From assembly GCA_045601345.1 (NCBI GenBank), contig JAZRZL010000090.1, positions 1-15,657 on the forward strand: a stretch of DNA of 15,657 bases. Reading direction: 5' to 3'. Positions 1 through 6,966 of the stretch are shown piece after piece. Numbering within the stretch: the stretch's first letter is position 1; each line of letters starts with the position of its first letter. The translations under genes and the position numbers were made by a program. The notes beneath the pieces are model-generated. The model saw only the letters and a list, made by a program, of their open reading frames with translations. It made no database searches and was not told where the DNA came from. Source of the stretch: SVMC01 sp045601345. Its GTDB lineage: Bacteria; Bacillota; Clostridia; Oscillospirales; Oscillospiraceae.

Positions 1-189
1 AGGCGCAAAACCTATTTGGTGTTGCGCCCAGTTGTTGTACGCATTTTGAATTAAAATGCGCATCCTGCGGAATATCCTCGTTGTACGAAGTTCATTCCTT
101 GCGATGATAGATGTTTAAATGCTATTAGCCGAAACTCAAGCTCCATTTTCGAAAATTGAAATTGCATTTTTATTCAGCGAAAACGAGGA
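1..189. other. Noncoding left edge with two hairpins
   Basis: No convincing gene is visible. Two inverted repeats can be read. Positions 2-28 have arms GGCGCAA and TTGCGCC, extended inward by ACC/GGT around a TATTT loop with one mismatch. Positions 40-60 have arms CGCATTTT and AAAATGCG around GAATT. The rest is AT-rich. It lies downstream of the Clp gene, so these may be terminators of a gene beyond the window edge, but no clear U-tract follows either one. Confidence 0.4.
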
Positions 190-233
190 CAGGGGACGGT
201 TCTCTTGCCGACAAGACAGAGAACCGCCCCTGC
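190..233. repeat. Family A palindromic repeat, diverged copy, at the 3' end of the Clp gene
   Basis: The two arms are GGGGACGGTTCTC (192-204) and GAGAACCGCCCC (219-230). They form a 12-bp stem with one bulged base. The sequence is a shortened, diverged relative of the family A repeats at 4987-5077 and 6088-6177. It begins 8 bp past the Clp stop codon on the minus strand. It could act as a transcription barrier or 3'-end stabiliser for that mRNA. No run of T follows immediately, so it is not a classical terminator. Confidence 0.65.
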
Positions 234-240
234 GTTGTTA

Positions 241-2523
241 TTATAGGGCATCAAGAACGATTTTGCCGTTCTCGGTGCGGATTTGCATTTGGGTGACGGG
301 GTTTTCGTAGCTGTCGATGATGCGCTGTGCCATGGGGTTTTCGATGTCGCGCTGGATGGTGCGGCGGAGGTTTCTTGCGCCGTAGGTGACGGAGTAGGAC
401 TTGTCCACGAGATAATCAATGACCTCGGGTTTCCATTGCAGGTGAATTTCCCGCTCCTCCAGTGCATCACGCAGCTCCCTCAGCATAATTTCGGCAATGC
501 CACGGAAGTTTTCTTCAGACAGGCGGTTGAAGCAGATGACCTCATCCACACGGTTGATAAACTCCGGGCGTAAGAACTCGGACAGTGCCTTCATGGCCTT
601 TTCCGTAGACTGCTCGGTGATGCTGTGGTTGAAGCCGACGCTGCCGCCCTTATGCTCGGAGCCTGCGTTGGAGGTCATGACAATGATGGTATTCTCAAAG
701 TTGACCACGCGACCCTGGGCATCGGTGATGCGGCCATCGTCCAGAATTTGCAGGAGAATATTCAGAACATCCGGGTGCGCCTTCTCGATTTCGTCAAAGA
801 GAATGACAGAATAGGGACGGCGGCGAATTTTTTCTGTGAGCTGTCCGGCCTCGTCATAGCCCACATAGCCGGGAGGCGAACCGATGAGCTTGGACACCGA
901 ATGCTTCTCCATATACTCCGACATATCCACGCGCACCAGAGAATCCACGGAGTCAAACATATCCTCAGCCAGACATTTGACAAGGTACGTCTTGCCTACG
1001 CCGGTAGAGCCGACAAAGATGAAGGAAACCGGCCTCTTTTTGGAGGAAATACCCACACGACTGCGGCGAATGGCATTGCAAATGCTCTCAATGGCCGCAT
1101 CCTGTCCAATGACCCGCCGCTTGAGGCGGTCTCCCAGCTCCTGTAGCTGGGTGTATTCCTGCGCCTGAATCTTGGAGGCGGGAATTTTTGTCCATAGCTC
1201 GATGATCCGCGCCAGATTTTCCAGCGTAAGCATGGGAGGCGGGGTCTTTTCCAGCTCGGCAAGCTCATTATCTACATTGCACAGCTTACTGCGCAGATTA
1301 GCCAGACGCTCAAAATCAGCAGCATCCGTATTTTCACTGCGCATTTTGATCTCCAATTCAAGATCATCATGCTCTTTTTTCAGCTCTGCGCGGCGGGAGA
1401 TTTCCTTGCAGCGCAGATTCATATCCGAGCAGGCCTCGTCCAGCAGGTCGATGGCCTTATCGGGCAGGAAGCGGTCGGTGATATAGCGCTCGGACAGCAG
1501 GACGGTTTGCCGCGCAATTTCCGGGGGAATGCGTACACTATGGAACTGCTCATAATAATGCGCAATACCGCGAATGATGGCAATGGCCTCGTCAATGGTC
1601 GGCTCGACCACGGTGACCGGCTGGAAGCGGCGCTCTAGTGCAGCATCCTTTTCAATATACTTTCTATATTCGGTGAAGGTGGTCGCACCGATGACCTGTA
1701 CCTCACCACGGGACAGGGCGGGCTTGAGAATGTTGGCAGCGTTCATAGAGCCTTCGGCATCTCCGGCACCCACAAGGTTATGCACCTCATCAATTACCAG
1801 AATGATGTTGCCGCAGGCCTTGATCTCGCCGATCAGGCTCTTCATGCGGCTTTCAAACTGCCCACGGAACTGGGTACCCGCCACAAGTGCGGTCATATCC
1901 AGCAGAAAGACCTCCTTATCGCGCAGCTTGAAGGGCACATTCCCTTCGGCAATGCGCTGGGCTAATCCCTCGGCAATGGCGGTTTTGCCGACACCGGGTT
2001 CACCGATAAGACAGGGGTTATTTTTCTGTCGGCGGTTGAGAATCTGAATGACGCGCTCGGTTTCCACCTCACGGCCAATAATGTGATCCAGACCACCTTC
2101 TCTGGCTTTTTCGGTCAGATTCAGGCAGTAAGCATCCAAGAATTTTCTCTTTTTCTTTGCCGAACCCTTGTCCTTGACAGGGGCACGCTCCGGCTCCTTG
2201 GGCTGTGCAGGCAGGGGCAGATCGTTATCACCGCCGCCGAAGAGCTTATTCAGGAAGGGGAAGGTAGCCGTCTGGCTGGACATATCATCATCCTCCGGCT
2301 CACCCTGCTGGATGCCCATCATGGAGGACATTTCACTGGTCATATTTTCAAGATCTTCATCGGATATGCCCATCTGGCGTACAATGTCATCGACCTGCTT
2401 GATACCTAAGTCTTTGGCACATTTCAGGCAGAGACCTTCGTTGCTGGTTTGGCCGTTTTCAATCTTTGTAATAAAGATCACAGCCACATTCTTTTTACAT
2501 CTGGAACAAAGTGTGGGTTTCAT
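241..2523 (-). CDS. ClpE/ClpC-like AAA+ unfoldase (Clp ATP-binding subunit)
   Basis: A 760-residue cytoplasmic Hsp100 unfoldase, expected to feed substrates to ClpP. The N-terminus is a four-Cys zinc finger (C6, C9, C32, C35), as in ClpE, not the double Clp-N domain of ClpC. A poorly conserved linker reaches about residue 125. AAA1 has Walker A GEPGVGKT (174-181) and Walker B ILVIDE (241-246). A short charged coiled middle segment follows (about 373-425). AAA2 has Walker A GSTGVGKT (505-512), Walker B VILFDE (573-578) and a C-terminal D2-small domain ending near 755. A VGF tripeptide (629-631) matches the ClpP-docking loop. The start is supported by GGGAGG seven bases upstream. Last gene of the minus-strand series, 73 bp after the DUF5711-like gene. 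No CtsR-type heptad repeats were seen upstream. ClpE is the closest named class; ClpC-family is the safe label. Confidence 0.93.
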   Translation of the reverse strand: MKPTLCSRCKKNVAVIFITKIENGQTSNEGLCLKCAKDLGIKQVDDIVRQMGISDEDLENMTSEMSSMMGIQQGEPEDDDMSSQTATFPFLNKLFGGGDNDLPLPAQPKEPERAPVKDKGSAKKKRKFLDAYCLNLTEKAREGGLDHIIGREVETERVIQILNRRQKNNPCLIGEPGVGKTAIAEGLAQRIAEGNVPFKLRDKEVFLLDMTALVAGTQFRGQFESRMKSLIGEIKACGNIILVIDEVHNLVGAGDAEGSMNAANILKPALSRGEVQVIGATTFTEYRKYIEKDAALERRFQPVTVVEPTIDEAIAIIRGIAHYYEQFHSVRIPPEIARQTVLLSERYITDRFLPDKAIDLLDEACSDMNLRCKEISRRAELKKEHDDLELEIKMRSENTDAADFERLANLRSKLCNVDNELAELEKTPPPMLTLENLARIIELWTKIPASKIQAQEYTQLQELGDRLKRRVIGQDAAIESICNAIRRSRVGISSKKRPVSFIFVGSTGVGKTYLVKCLAEDMFDSVDSLVRVDMSEYMEKHSVSKLIGSPPGYVGYDEAGQLTEKIRRRPYSVILFDEIEKAHPDVLNILLQILDDGRITDAQGRVVNFENTIIVMTSNAGSEHKGGSVGFNHSITEQSTEKAMKALSEFLRPEFINRVDEVICFNRLSEENFRGIAEIMLRELRDALEEREIHLQWKPEVIDYLVDKSYSVTYGARNLRRTIQRDIENPMAQRIIDSYENPVTQMQIRTENGKIVLDAL

Positions 2524-2552
2524 CGGGAAACCTCCCTTCTGGAAAACGCTAA

Positions 2553-2581
2553 GTTATATCATAATCAATGGGGAGAGCGAA
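2553..2581 (-). promoter_or_regulatory. Possible promoter of the Clp gene (extended -10)
   Basis: On the minus strand the gap between the DUF5711-like gene and the Clp gene contains TGATATAAC, an extended -10 (TGnTATAAC; hexamer at 2553-2558). A weak TTCGCT (2576-2581) sits 17 bp upstream. This would let the unfoldase be transcribed separately from truA and its partner. The -35 match is poor, so confidence is limited. Confidence 0.4.
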
Positions 2582-2596
2582 TTTCGGAGAAAATGG

Positions 2597-3808
2597 TCAG
2601 CTGACCCGGCGGGCGGTGTTACCCTCAATGAGAAGCGCGGCACCATCTTCCTGCACACACACGGCGGAGGCAAAACGCACATTGTCCTCCGTGTAGCATG
2701 GGTGGAGTTTGCTGTCGTATACCCGCAGACTGTGGCTTGTGAGCACAGCGAGGTAATTGCCGTTGGCACTGATATCCCGGATTTCCTCATCCAGAGAAAT
2801 GCTGGCCAGCTCCTGACCACTGACATTCAGGGTGACAATGCGGAAGCGGTCGCCCACTTGGTTGGTGTCGAGCACGATTGCGGCAAAGCCGCTGCCATTT
2901 AGGTTATAGGCGCAAAGTTCACTGCCGCCGAAAGGATAAACATTGTAGTGCTTGCCATCTATATCGAAGAAATGCACCTGCGTTTCTCCCACAGCACACA
3001 AACGTTGCTGGCCGATAAAGGTCAAATCATAGATCATATCATTGCCAAGGGATAATTCTGCCAGAGGTTCTTCTGTATCGGTGGCAAACATGACGGCAGT
3101 GGTGTCAAAGTCGCTTGCCTCAATATTGGGCGCTACGGCGCAAAACTTTGCCGCCTTCTCAGAAATGGCGCAGACACCAAAGAATCGGGTAGAGGAATAC
3201 CAGCTATAGATCTCATTGCCTTCGCCGTCCAGCGCCGTGAGGACACTCTTATAACCGGGCTGAATGGCAGAATAGCCAATACAGCCATCCGAAGACAAAT
3301 CGGCATCCACAAGGCTGCCGGGAACGGTGATGGCCGGATTTGCACCCTTACGGTAGTGAATGGTGGTGATCGTGCTGCCACCGATGCCAAAGCTCATGGC
3401 GCTTGTACCGTTTGCCAGTGCCATTGGGGGATCCATCTCATTCTGCACCATGTCAATCTGGTTTCCGTCCTCATCATAGCATTGCAGACCGCCCAATGAT
3501 GCAACCGCCAGCCCTTGATGGAAGCTTACATAGCTGTTGGCACTGTTAGCATCAAAGGAAAAGGTGGCCTCACTGCCGTAATAACGGAAGAATCGGCCAA
3601 TGGTGCCAAACAATGTGCCGCCCTTCAAAATACTCAGAACTGCAAGAACAAGTAAAATTGCCGTAATTGGTAGTAAAGCAACAAGAAGCCGGGAATTTTT
3701 CTTCGCTTTTGCCTGTCCCTTCTGCACGGCTTCAGGTACTTTGACGGTAGATTCTTTTAGAGCGGGATCGGTCTCCTCCGGGCGAGGAGGATTCATTTCA
3801 TTCGACAT
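2597..3808 (-). CDS. Membrane-anchored propeller-like protein, DUF5711-like
   Basis: 403 residues, function unknown. A 38-residue charged cytoplasmic head precedes one transmembrane helix (about 39-62). The large remainder should lie outside the membrane. It consists of short repeated beta-rich stretches with Gly/Asp turns, such as the AVASLGGLQCYDEDGNQI segment (about 101-118). That pattern is typical of WD40/PQQ-like propellers, with no catalytic motif. The architecture resembles Clostridia proteins annotated DUF5711; that assignment is from memory of the family and was not searched. The start is supported by GGAGG nine bases upstream. The first 11 bp overlap the end of truA, so the two are probably translationally coupled. 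A role in the cell envelope is only a guess from topology. Confidence 0.8.
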   Translation of the reverse strand: MSNEMNPPRPEETDPALKESTVKVPEAVQKGQAKAKKNSRLLVALLPITAILLVLAVLSILKGGTLFGTIGRFFRYYGSEATFSFDANSANSYVSFHQGLAVASLGGLQCYDEDGNQIDMVQNEMDPPMALANGTSAMSFGIGGSTITTIHYRKGANPAITVPGSLVDADLSSDGCIGYSAIQPGYKSVLTALDGEGNEIYSWYSSTRFFGVCAISEKAAKFCAVAPNIEASDFDTTAVMFATDTEEPLAELSLGNDMIYDLTFIGQQRLCAVGETQVHFFDIDGKHYNVYPFGGSELCAYNLNGSGFAAIVLDTNQVGDRFRIVTLNVSGQELASISLDEEIRDISANGNYLAVLTSHSLRVYDSKLHPCYTEDNVRFASAVCVQEDGAALLIEGNTARRVS

Positions 3809-4562
3809 GGAAGCTTACCTCCGGCGTTTCATACCAAAGCTGCGTCATATATAGGCCGCCGGGTGGAACTGTAGGCCCTGCAGCGGTGCGGTCGCCTCGG
3901 GCAAGGATGTCACCCAGCTCCTGCGGGGCAATTTTTCCCTCGGCTGCCCAAACGAGCGTCCCCGCCATGGCTCTTGCCATATTGTAGAGGAAGCCGTTGG
4001 CACAGACCTTGAGATAAATCAGATCGTCCACCCGCTCAACGGTGTAGTAATACACGGTGCGCACCGTGGAGCGTACATCCGTGCCGACGGAACGGACAGC
4101 AGCAAAATCATGGGTGCCCTCAAATTGTCGGGCAGCCTCGCGCATGATGTTTTCATCCAAATGCTTGGGATAGAACCATGCGCGGTTTACATAAAATGGG
4201 TCGCGGATGCGGGAATTATAAATAATATAGGTATATTCCTTCCTGATGCACGAGCCGATGGCATTGAAGCTATCTGGCATATCCTGTGCGCCGGTGACAA
4301 CGATATCCCCGGGCAGGTGGGTATTCAGGGCATAGGGCAGACGGTCGGTAGGAATCGTGGATTCGGTGCGGAAGTTGGCAACATACCTTTTGGCATGGAC
4401 ACCAGCATCCGTGCGGCCACAGCCGGTCATGTGGACACGGTGTCCCACAACCCGCTGACAGGCCTTTTCCAGCGTCTCCTGCACAGTAATATTATTTTTC
4501 TGGGTCTGCCATCCATGATAGGCAGAGCCAAGATAGCTTAGAAACAGGGCAATATTTCTCAT
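3798..4562 (-). CDS. truA: tRNA pseudouridine synthase A
   Basis: 254 residues, the usual TruA length. The enzyme isomerises uridines 38-40 of the tRNA anticodon stem. The family signature GRTDAGVHA is present at 49-57, with the catalytic aspartate at D52. The N-terminal RNIALFLSYLGSAYHGWQ and the later FLYNMARAM segment (about 196-204) also match the family. The start is ATG with GGGAGG six bases upstream. The 3' end overlaps the DUF5711-like gene by 11 bp. In many Firmicutes truA directly follows ecfT; here about 1.6 kb of repeats and a RhuM-family gene separate them. No obvious promoter was found in the repeat-filled upstream region, so expression may depend on read-through or on a site inside the repeats. 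Confidence 0.96.
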   Translation of the reverse strand: MRNIALFLSYLGSAYHGWQTQKNNITVQETLEKACQRVVGHRVHMTGCGRTDAGVHAKRYVANFRTESTIPTDRLPYALNTHLPGDIVVTGAQDMPDSFNAIGSCIRKEYTYIIYNSRIRDPFYVNRAWFYPKHLDENIMREAARQFEGTHDFAAVRSVGTDVRSTVRTVYYYTVERVDDLIYLKVCANGFLYNMARAMAGTLVWAAEGKIAPQELGDILARGDRTAAGPTVPPGGLYMTQLWYETPEVSFHVE

Positions 4563-4585
4563 TTTTTGCCTCCCGGAGCAGGATA

Positions 4586-4755
4586 GGGGCTAAGGCTTCC
4601 CCTTTGGGGAAGCTGTCGAGCGAAGCGAGACTGATGAGGTTTGGACGCTCTATCGAAACAGAAAACCTTCCTAATATAGGAAGCACTCAATCTCAGAAGG
4701 CCAACCTCATCCGCCGCCTGCGGGCGGCACCTTCCCCAGAGGGGAAGGCAGGAGC
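4586..4755. repeat. Family B multi-hairpin repeat, complete copy
   Basis: A ~170-bp unit starting 24 bp upstream of truA. It has an arm hairpin GCTTCCCCTTTGGGGAAGC, a central hairpin CTTCCTA-ata-TAGGAAG, a GC-rich hairpin of the GCCGCC/GGCGGC type, and a second arm hairpin CCTTCCCCAGAGGGGAAGG. Its reverse complement aligns along its whole length with the two copies at 8736-8908 and 8909-9067, so it is in the opposite orientation to them. There is no open frame and no transposase. It looks like a non-autonomous, MITE-like or REP-like dispersed element. Confidence 0.85.
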
Positions 4756-4805
4756 TGTACCGCCACTAGGGGACGGTTTCCTGTCCTTGAACTTTATTGT
4801 CAGCG

Positions 4806-4834
4806 GCAGTTGTTGCAAAATTTGCAACAACTGC
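4806..4834. repeat. Perfect 29-nt inverted repeat
   Basis: The 14-base arms GCAGTTGTTGCAAA and TTTGCAACAACTGC are perfect reverse complements around a single central A. They lie between remnants resembling family A (AGGGGACGGTTTCC near 4769, GGAGCGGTTCTC near 4847). It could be a hairpin relic of a mobile element or a protein-binding dyad; the sequence does not decide. Confidence 0.75.
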
Positions 4835-4856
4835 ACCCAAGAGAGGGAGCGGTTCT

Positions 4857-4924
4857 CAATGGCGGCAAGTTAACGATTGCGAAAGCCTTCGCCTTGATAA
4901 CATTGCCCCGCAGGGGCTAAGGCT
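4857..4924. repeat. Family C 68-bp repeat, left copy
   Basis: This 68-bp segment aligns without gaps to 15590-15657 at the right edge, with nine differences that are mostly C/T transitions. It contains AAGTTAAC and a small hairpin GCGAA-agcc-TTCGC (4879-4892). Its last bases, GGGGCTAAGGCT, are also the first bases of family B, so it continues directly into the B half-copy. Confidence 0.8.
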
Positions 4925-4979
4925 TCCCCTTTGGGGAAGCTGTCGAGCGAAGCGAGACTGATGAGGTTTAGACGCTCTA
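4914..4979. repeat. Family B repeat, truncated half-copy
   Basis: It matches the left arm of the complete copy at 4586-4755 through GACGCTCTA and then stops, a few bases before the family A repeat at 4987. The second half of the unit is missing on both sides of the RhuM cassette. The half-copy is therefore truncated by rearrangement, not simply split by a clean insertion. Confidence 0.75.
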
Positions 4980-4986
4980 GACAGTT

Positions 4987-5077
4987 CAAGACAGGGGACG
5001 GTTCTCTGTCTTGCCGTCCACCGCCTGCGTTTTTTATTTGCGTTCAGCTTCAAGACAGAGAACCGTCCCCTGTCTTG
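4987..5077. repeat. Family A palindromic repeat, left flank of the RhuM gene
   Basis: A 91-nt unit. Two 27-nt arms (4987-5013 and 5051-5077) are exact reverse complements. Each arm is itself closed by CAAGACAG...CTGTCTTG ends, so it can fold alone or as part of one long hairpin. The inter-arm segment contains CCGTCCACCGCCTGCG. It differs from the copy at 6088-6177 by a few bases only, all in the inter-arm segment. It ends 5 bp past the RhuM stop codon and may also act as a 3' hairpin. Confidence 0.9.
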
Positions 5078-5082
5078 GGGTG

Positions 5083-6075
5083 TCATTTTTTGTTTGAAAA
5101 GTCTTCCAAATATTTAATGCCTTCCAAATAGTCCTGCTCCACATCGCTGAGCGTCTTTGCTTTGTACTTTTTATATTCTGCTTCGGCCTTGCTCACGGCC
5201 AGCGCATGGCTGATGCTTCCTGCGCCAAGGAGAAGATTTTCTCCCGTTGCCGTAAGGATGGTATCCAAATGCTTTGCCCAGTCTGCCATGGTCATGGGCT
5301 GTTCCCGTTCCGCCTGACGCTCGGCAAAGTCCAGATAGCCGGAAACGAGCTGTCCCATCGCCCGAAGCTCCTGTTCGTTCAAATAATTTTTAGCAATTTT
5401 CGCTTCCCGCAGTGTCGGTTGATTTCCGGCAAAGGCGGTCAGCCCCATGAATTCTTTCTCGGCATCTGCCCGATGATAGATGACCTCGGCAGCCGTTTCG
5501 CCGGATACGGCGTAATGTATTTTATTCTGCACCTTTTTAAAGAACGCAATGGATATTTCCGCTTTCGGATCATAGTCTATGCTGGTAGCATAGATTTCAA
5601 GCACCTGACGATAAAATACCTTTTCCGATGCGCGGATATCCCGAATGCGCTCCAGAAGCTCTTTGAAATATCCACCGCCGCCAAGATTTTTCAGGCGTTC
5701 ATCATCCATGGCGAAGCCTTTTTTCAAATACTCCTTCAAAATGTCGGTTGCCCAGATACGAAACTGCACACCCCGCTGGGATTTCACGCGGTATCCAACG
5801 GAAATGATAACATCAAGGTTGTAGTAATCAACCTGATAGTCTTTACCGTCGGATGCAGTGTAGGCAAATTTTGCCCAAACTGATTCTTTATTCAGCTCTC
5901 CCTCTTTGAAAATATTACGAATATGTTTTCCGATTACACTTTTGTCCCTCTGAAAAAGTGTGGCCATCTGGTCAATGGAAAGCCAGAGCGTATTTCCATC
6001 GAAGGTCGTATCAATTTTGGTAAGACCGTCCTCGGTGGTATAAATCAGGATTTCAGAGCGGTTAGGATTCTCCAT
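5083..6075 (-). CDS. RhuM-family protein
   Basis: 330 residues from the chosen start. The first third has a winged-helix-like stretch (about 31-55: LSIDQMATLFQRDKSVIGKH). Next comes the RhuM hallmark around 83-125 (YYNLDVIISVGYRVKSQRG, then RIWATDILKEYL). The rest is helical and charged, ending in a possible coiled coil (about 293-325). RhuM was first noted in Salmonella pathogenicity island 3 and recurs in mobile regions; its biochemistry is unsettled. The frame is open to 6153, but those 26 codons are family A repeat sequence; GGAAGGTG six bases before the ATG at 6075 supports the shorter form. No toxin, antitoxin or Fic partner is adjacent and no promoter fits between the repeats. It probably relies on read-through from ecfT. 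Family confidence is high, function unknown. Confidence 0.88.
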   Translation of the reverse strand: MENPNRSEILIYTTEDGLTKIDTTFDGNTLWLSIDQMATLFQRDKSVIGKHIRNIFKEGELNKESVWAKFAYTASDGKDYQVDYYNLDVIISVGYRVKSQRGVQFRIWATDILKEYLKKGFAMDDERLKNLGGGGYFKELLERIRDIRASEKVFYRQVLEIYATSIDYDPKAEISIAFFKKVQNKIHYAVSGETAAEVIYHRADAEKEFMGLTAFAGNQPTLREAKIAKNYLNEQELRAMGQLVSGYLDFAERQAEREQPMTMADWAKHLDTILTATGENLLLGAGSISHALAVSKAEAEYKKYKAKTLSDVEQDYLEGIKYLEDFSNKK

Positions 6076-6080
6076 AAAAA

Positions 6081-6088
6081 CACCTTCC
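6081..6088 (-). promoter_or_regulatory. Ribosome binding site fixing the RhuM start
   Basis: GGAAGGTG on the minus strand ends six bases before the ATG at 6075. Its first base coincides with the end base of the family A repeat. This places translation initiation just inside the cassette and argues against the upstream in-repeat start. Confidence 0.65.
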
Positions 6089-6177
6089 AAGACAGGGGAC
6101 GGTTCTCTGTCTTGCCGTCCACCGCCTGCGATTTTATTTGCGTCCAGCTCCAAGACAGAGAACCGTCCCCTGTCTTG
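6088..6177. repeat. Family A palindromic repeat, right flank of the RhuM gene
   Basis: A 90-nt unit with the same two 27-nt inverted arms (6088-6114 and 6151-6177) as the copy at 4987-5077; all four arms are identical. The inter-arm part differs by one indel and a few substitutions. It directly abuts the ecfT stop codon at 6178-6180. The pair forms direct repeats around a 1010-bp interval carrying only the RhuM gene. Confidence 0.9.
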
Positions 6178-6966
6178 TCACAGGACAATGACCGCTGCCA
6201 CAAAAGCAACGCCCGAAATCAGGGCAACGTAATCGCGCAGGTGCATCACAAGCTGCTTCATTCTGGTTCTGCCCTGCCCACCGTGATAGCAACGGGACTC
6301 CATCGCCACAGCCAGCTCATCGGCTCTACGGAAGGCGCTGATGAACAGGGGCACCAAAATAGGAATGAGTGCCTTTGCTCTGCGAAGCAGATTGCCGGAT
6401 TCAAAATCGGCACCTCTGGCCTTCTGGGCAGAGATGATTTTGTCCGTTTCGGAAATCAGGGTGGGGATAAAGCGCAGGGCAATGCACATCATCATGGCAA
6501 GCTCATGCACCGGCAGACCGATCCGCTTTAAGGGGCTGAGCAAACTCTCCAGCGCGTCCGTCAGGGCAATGGGAGAGGTGGTGTAGGTGAGCAAAAACGT
6601 GCCGAAAATCAGCATGACAATGCGGGCGATCATAAAGACGGCATTGCGAACGCCCTCTTTGGTGATGGTAAAAATCCAGAAGGAGACCAGTGGGGTACCC
6701 TCTGTATAGAACAAATTGAGCAGACCTGTCAGAATGATAATAATCAGCAGCGGTTTTAGCCCTTTGACAATGACCCCCAGACGAATGTGGGACAGGCAGA
6801 GGATCAGCGTCAGAACCATTGCCACCAGCGCATAGGAAATATAGGATTTTGCGCAAAACAAGGCAACAATATAAAGAACGACCCAAATCAGCTTGGTTCT
6901 GGGGTCAAGACGATGGACAATGGTATCCCCGGGGAAGTATTGCCCCAGCGTGATATCTCTAAGCAT
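6178..6966 (-). CDS. ecfT: ECF transporter transmembrane subunit EcfT
   Basis: 262 residues, the normal EcfT length. EcfT joins the two ATPases to an exchangeable substrate-binding S component in the membrane. Hydrophobic helices are visible at about 26-58, 70-86, 105-128 and 245-262. The coupling region contains the ARG motif at 183-185 and a second Arg-containing element near 221-233 (AMESRCYHGG and GRT). The early LDPRTK (20-25) is typical of the family. The ATG at 6966 follows GGGAGG at five bases and overlaps the ecfA2 end by 8 bp, so an upstream in-frame start was not used. No S-component gene is in the window, which fits a shared group II module. Confidence 0.94.
   Translation of the reverse strand: MLRDITLGQYFPGDTIVHRLDPRTKLIWVVLYIVALFCAKSYISYALVAMVLTLILCLSHIRLGVIVKGLKPLLIIIILTGLLNLFYTEGTPLVSFWIFTITKEGVRNAVFMIARIVMLIFGTFLLTYTTSPIALTDALESLLSPLKRIGLPVHELAMMMCIALRFIPTLISETDKIISAQKARGADFESGNLLRRAKALIPILVPLFISAFRRADELAVAMESRCYHGGQGRTRMKQLVMHLRDYVALISGVAFVAAVIVL

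Noticed and set aside
4586..5077. Repeat cluster as a CRISPR array
   Set aside because: The repeats are long, of three kinds, irregularly spaced and in mixed orientation. There are no uniform spacers and no cas genes.
4856..5086. Minus-strand 76-codon frame between truA and the RhuM gene
   Set aside because: Its sequence is made entirely of translated repeat families A, B and C, with Arg-rich, low-complexity composition.
6076..6153. N-terminal extension of the RhuM protein by 26 codons
   Set aside because: The extension is translated family A repeat. A good ribosome binding site precedes the internal ATG at 6075.
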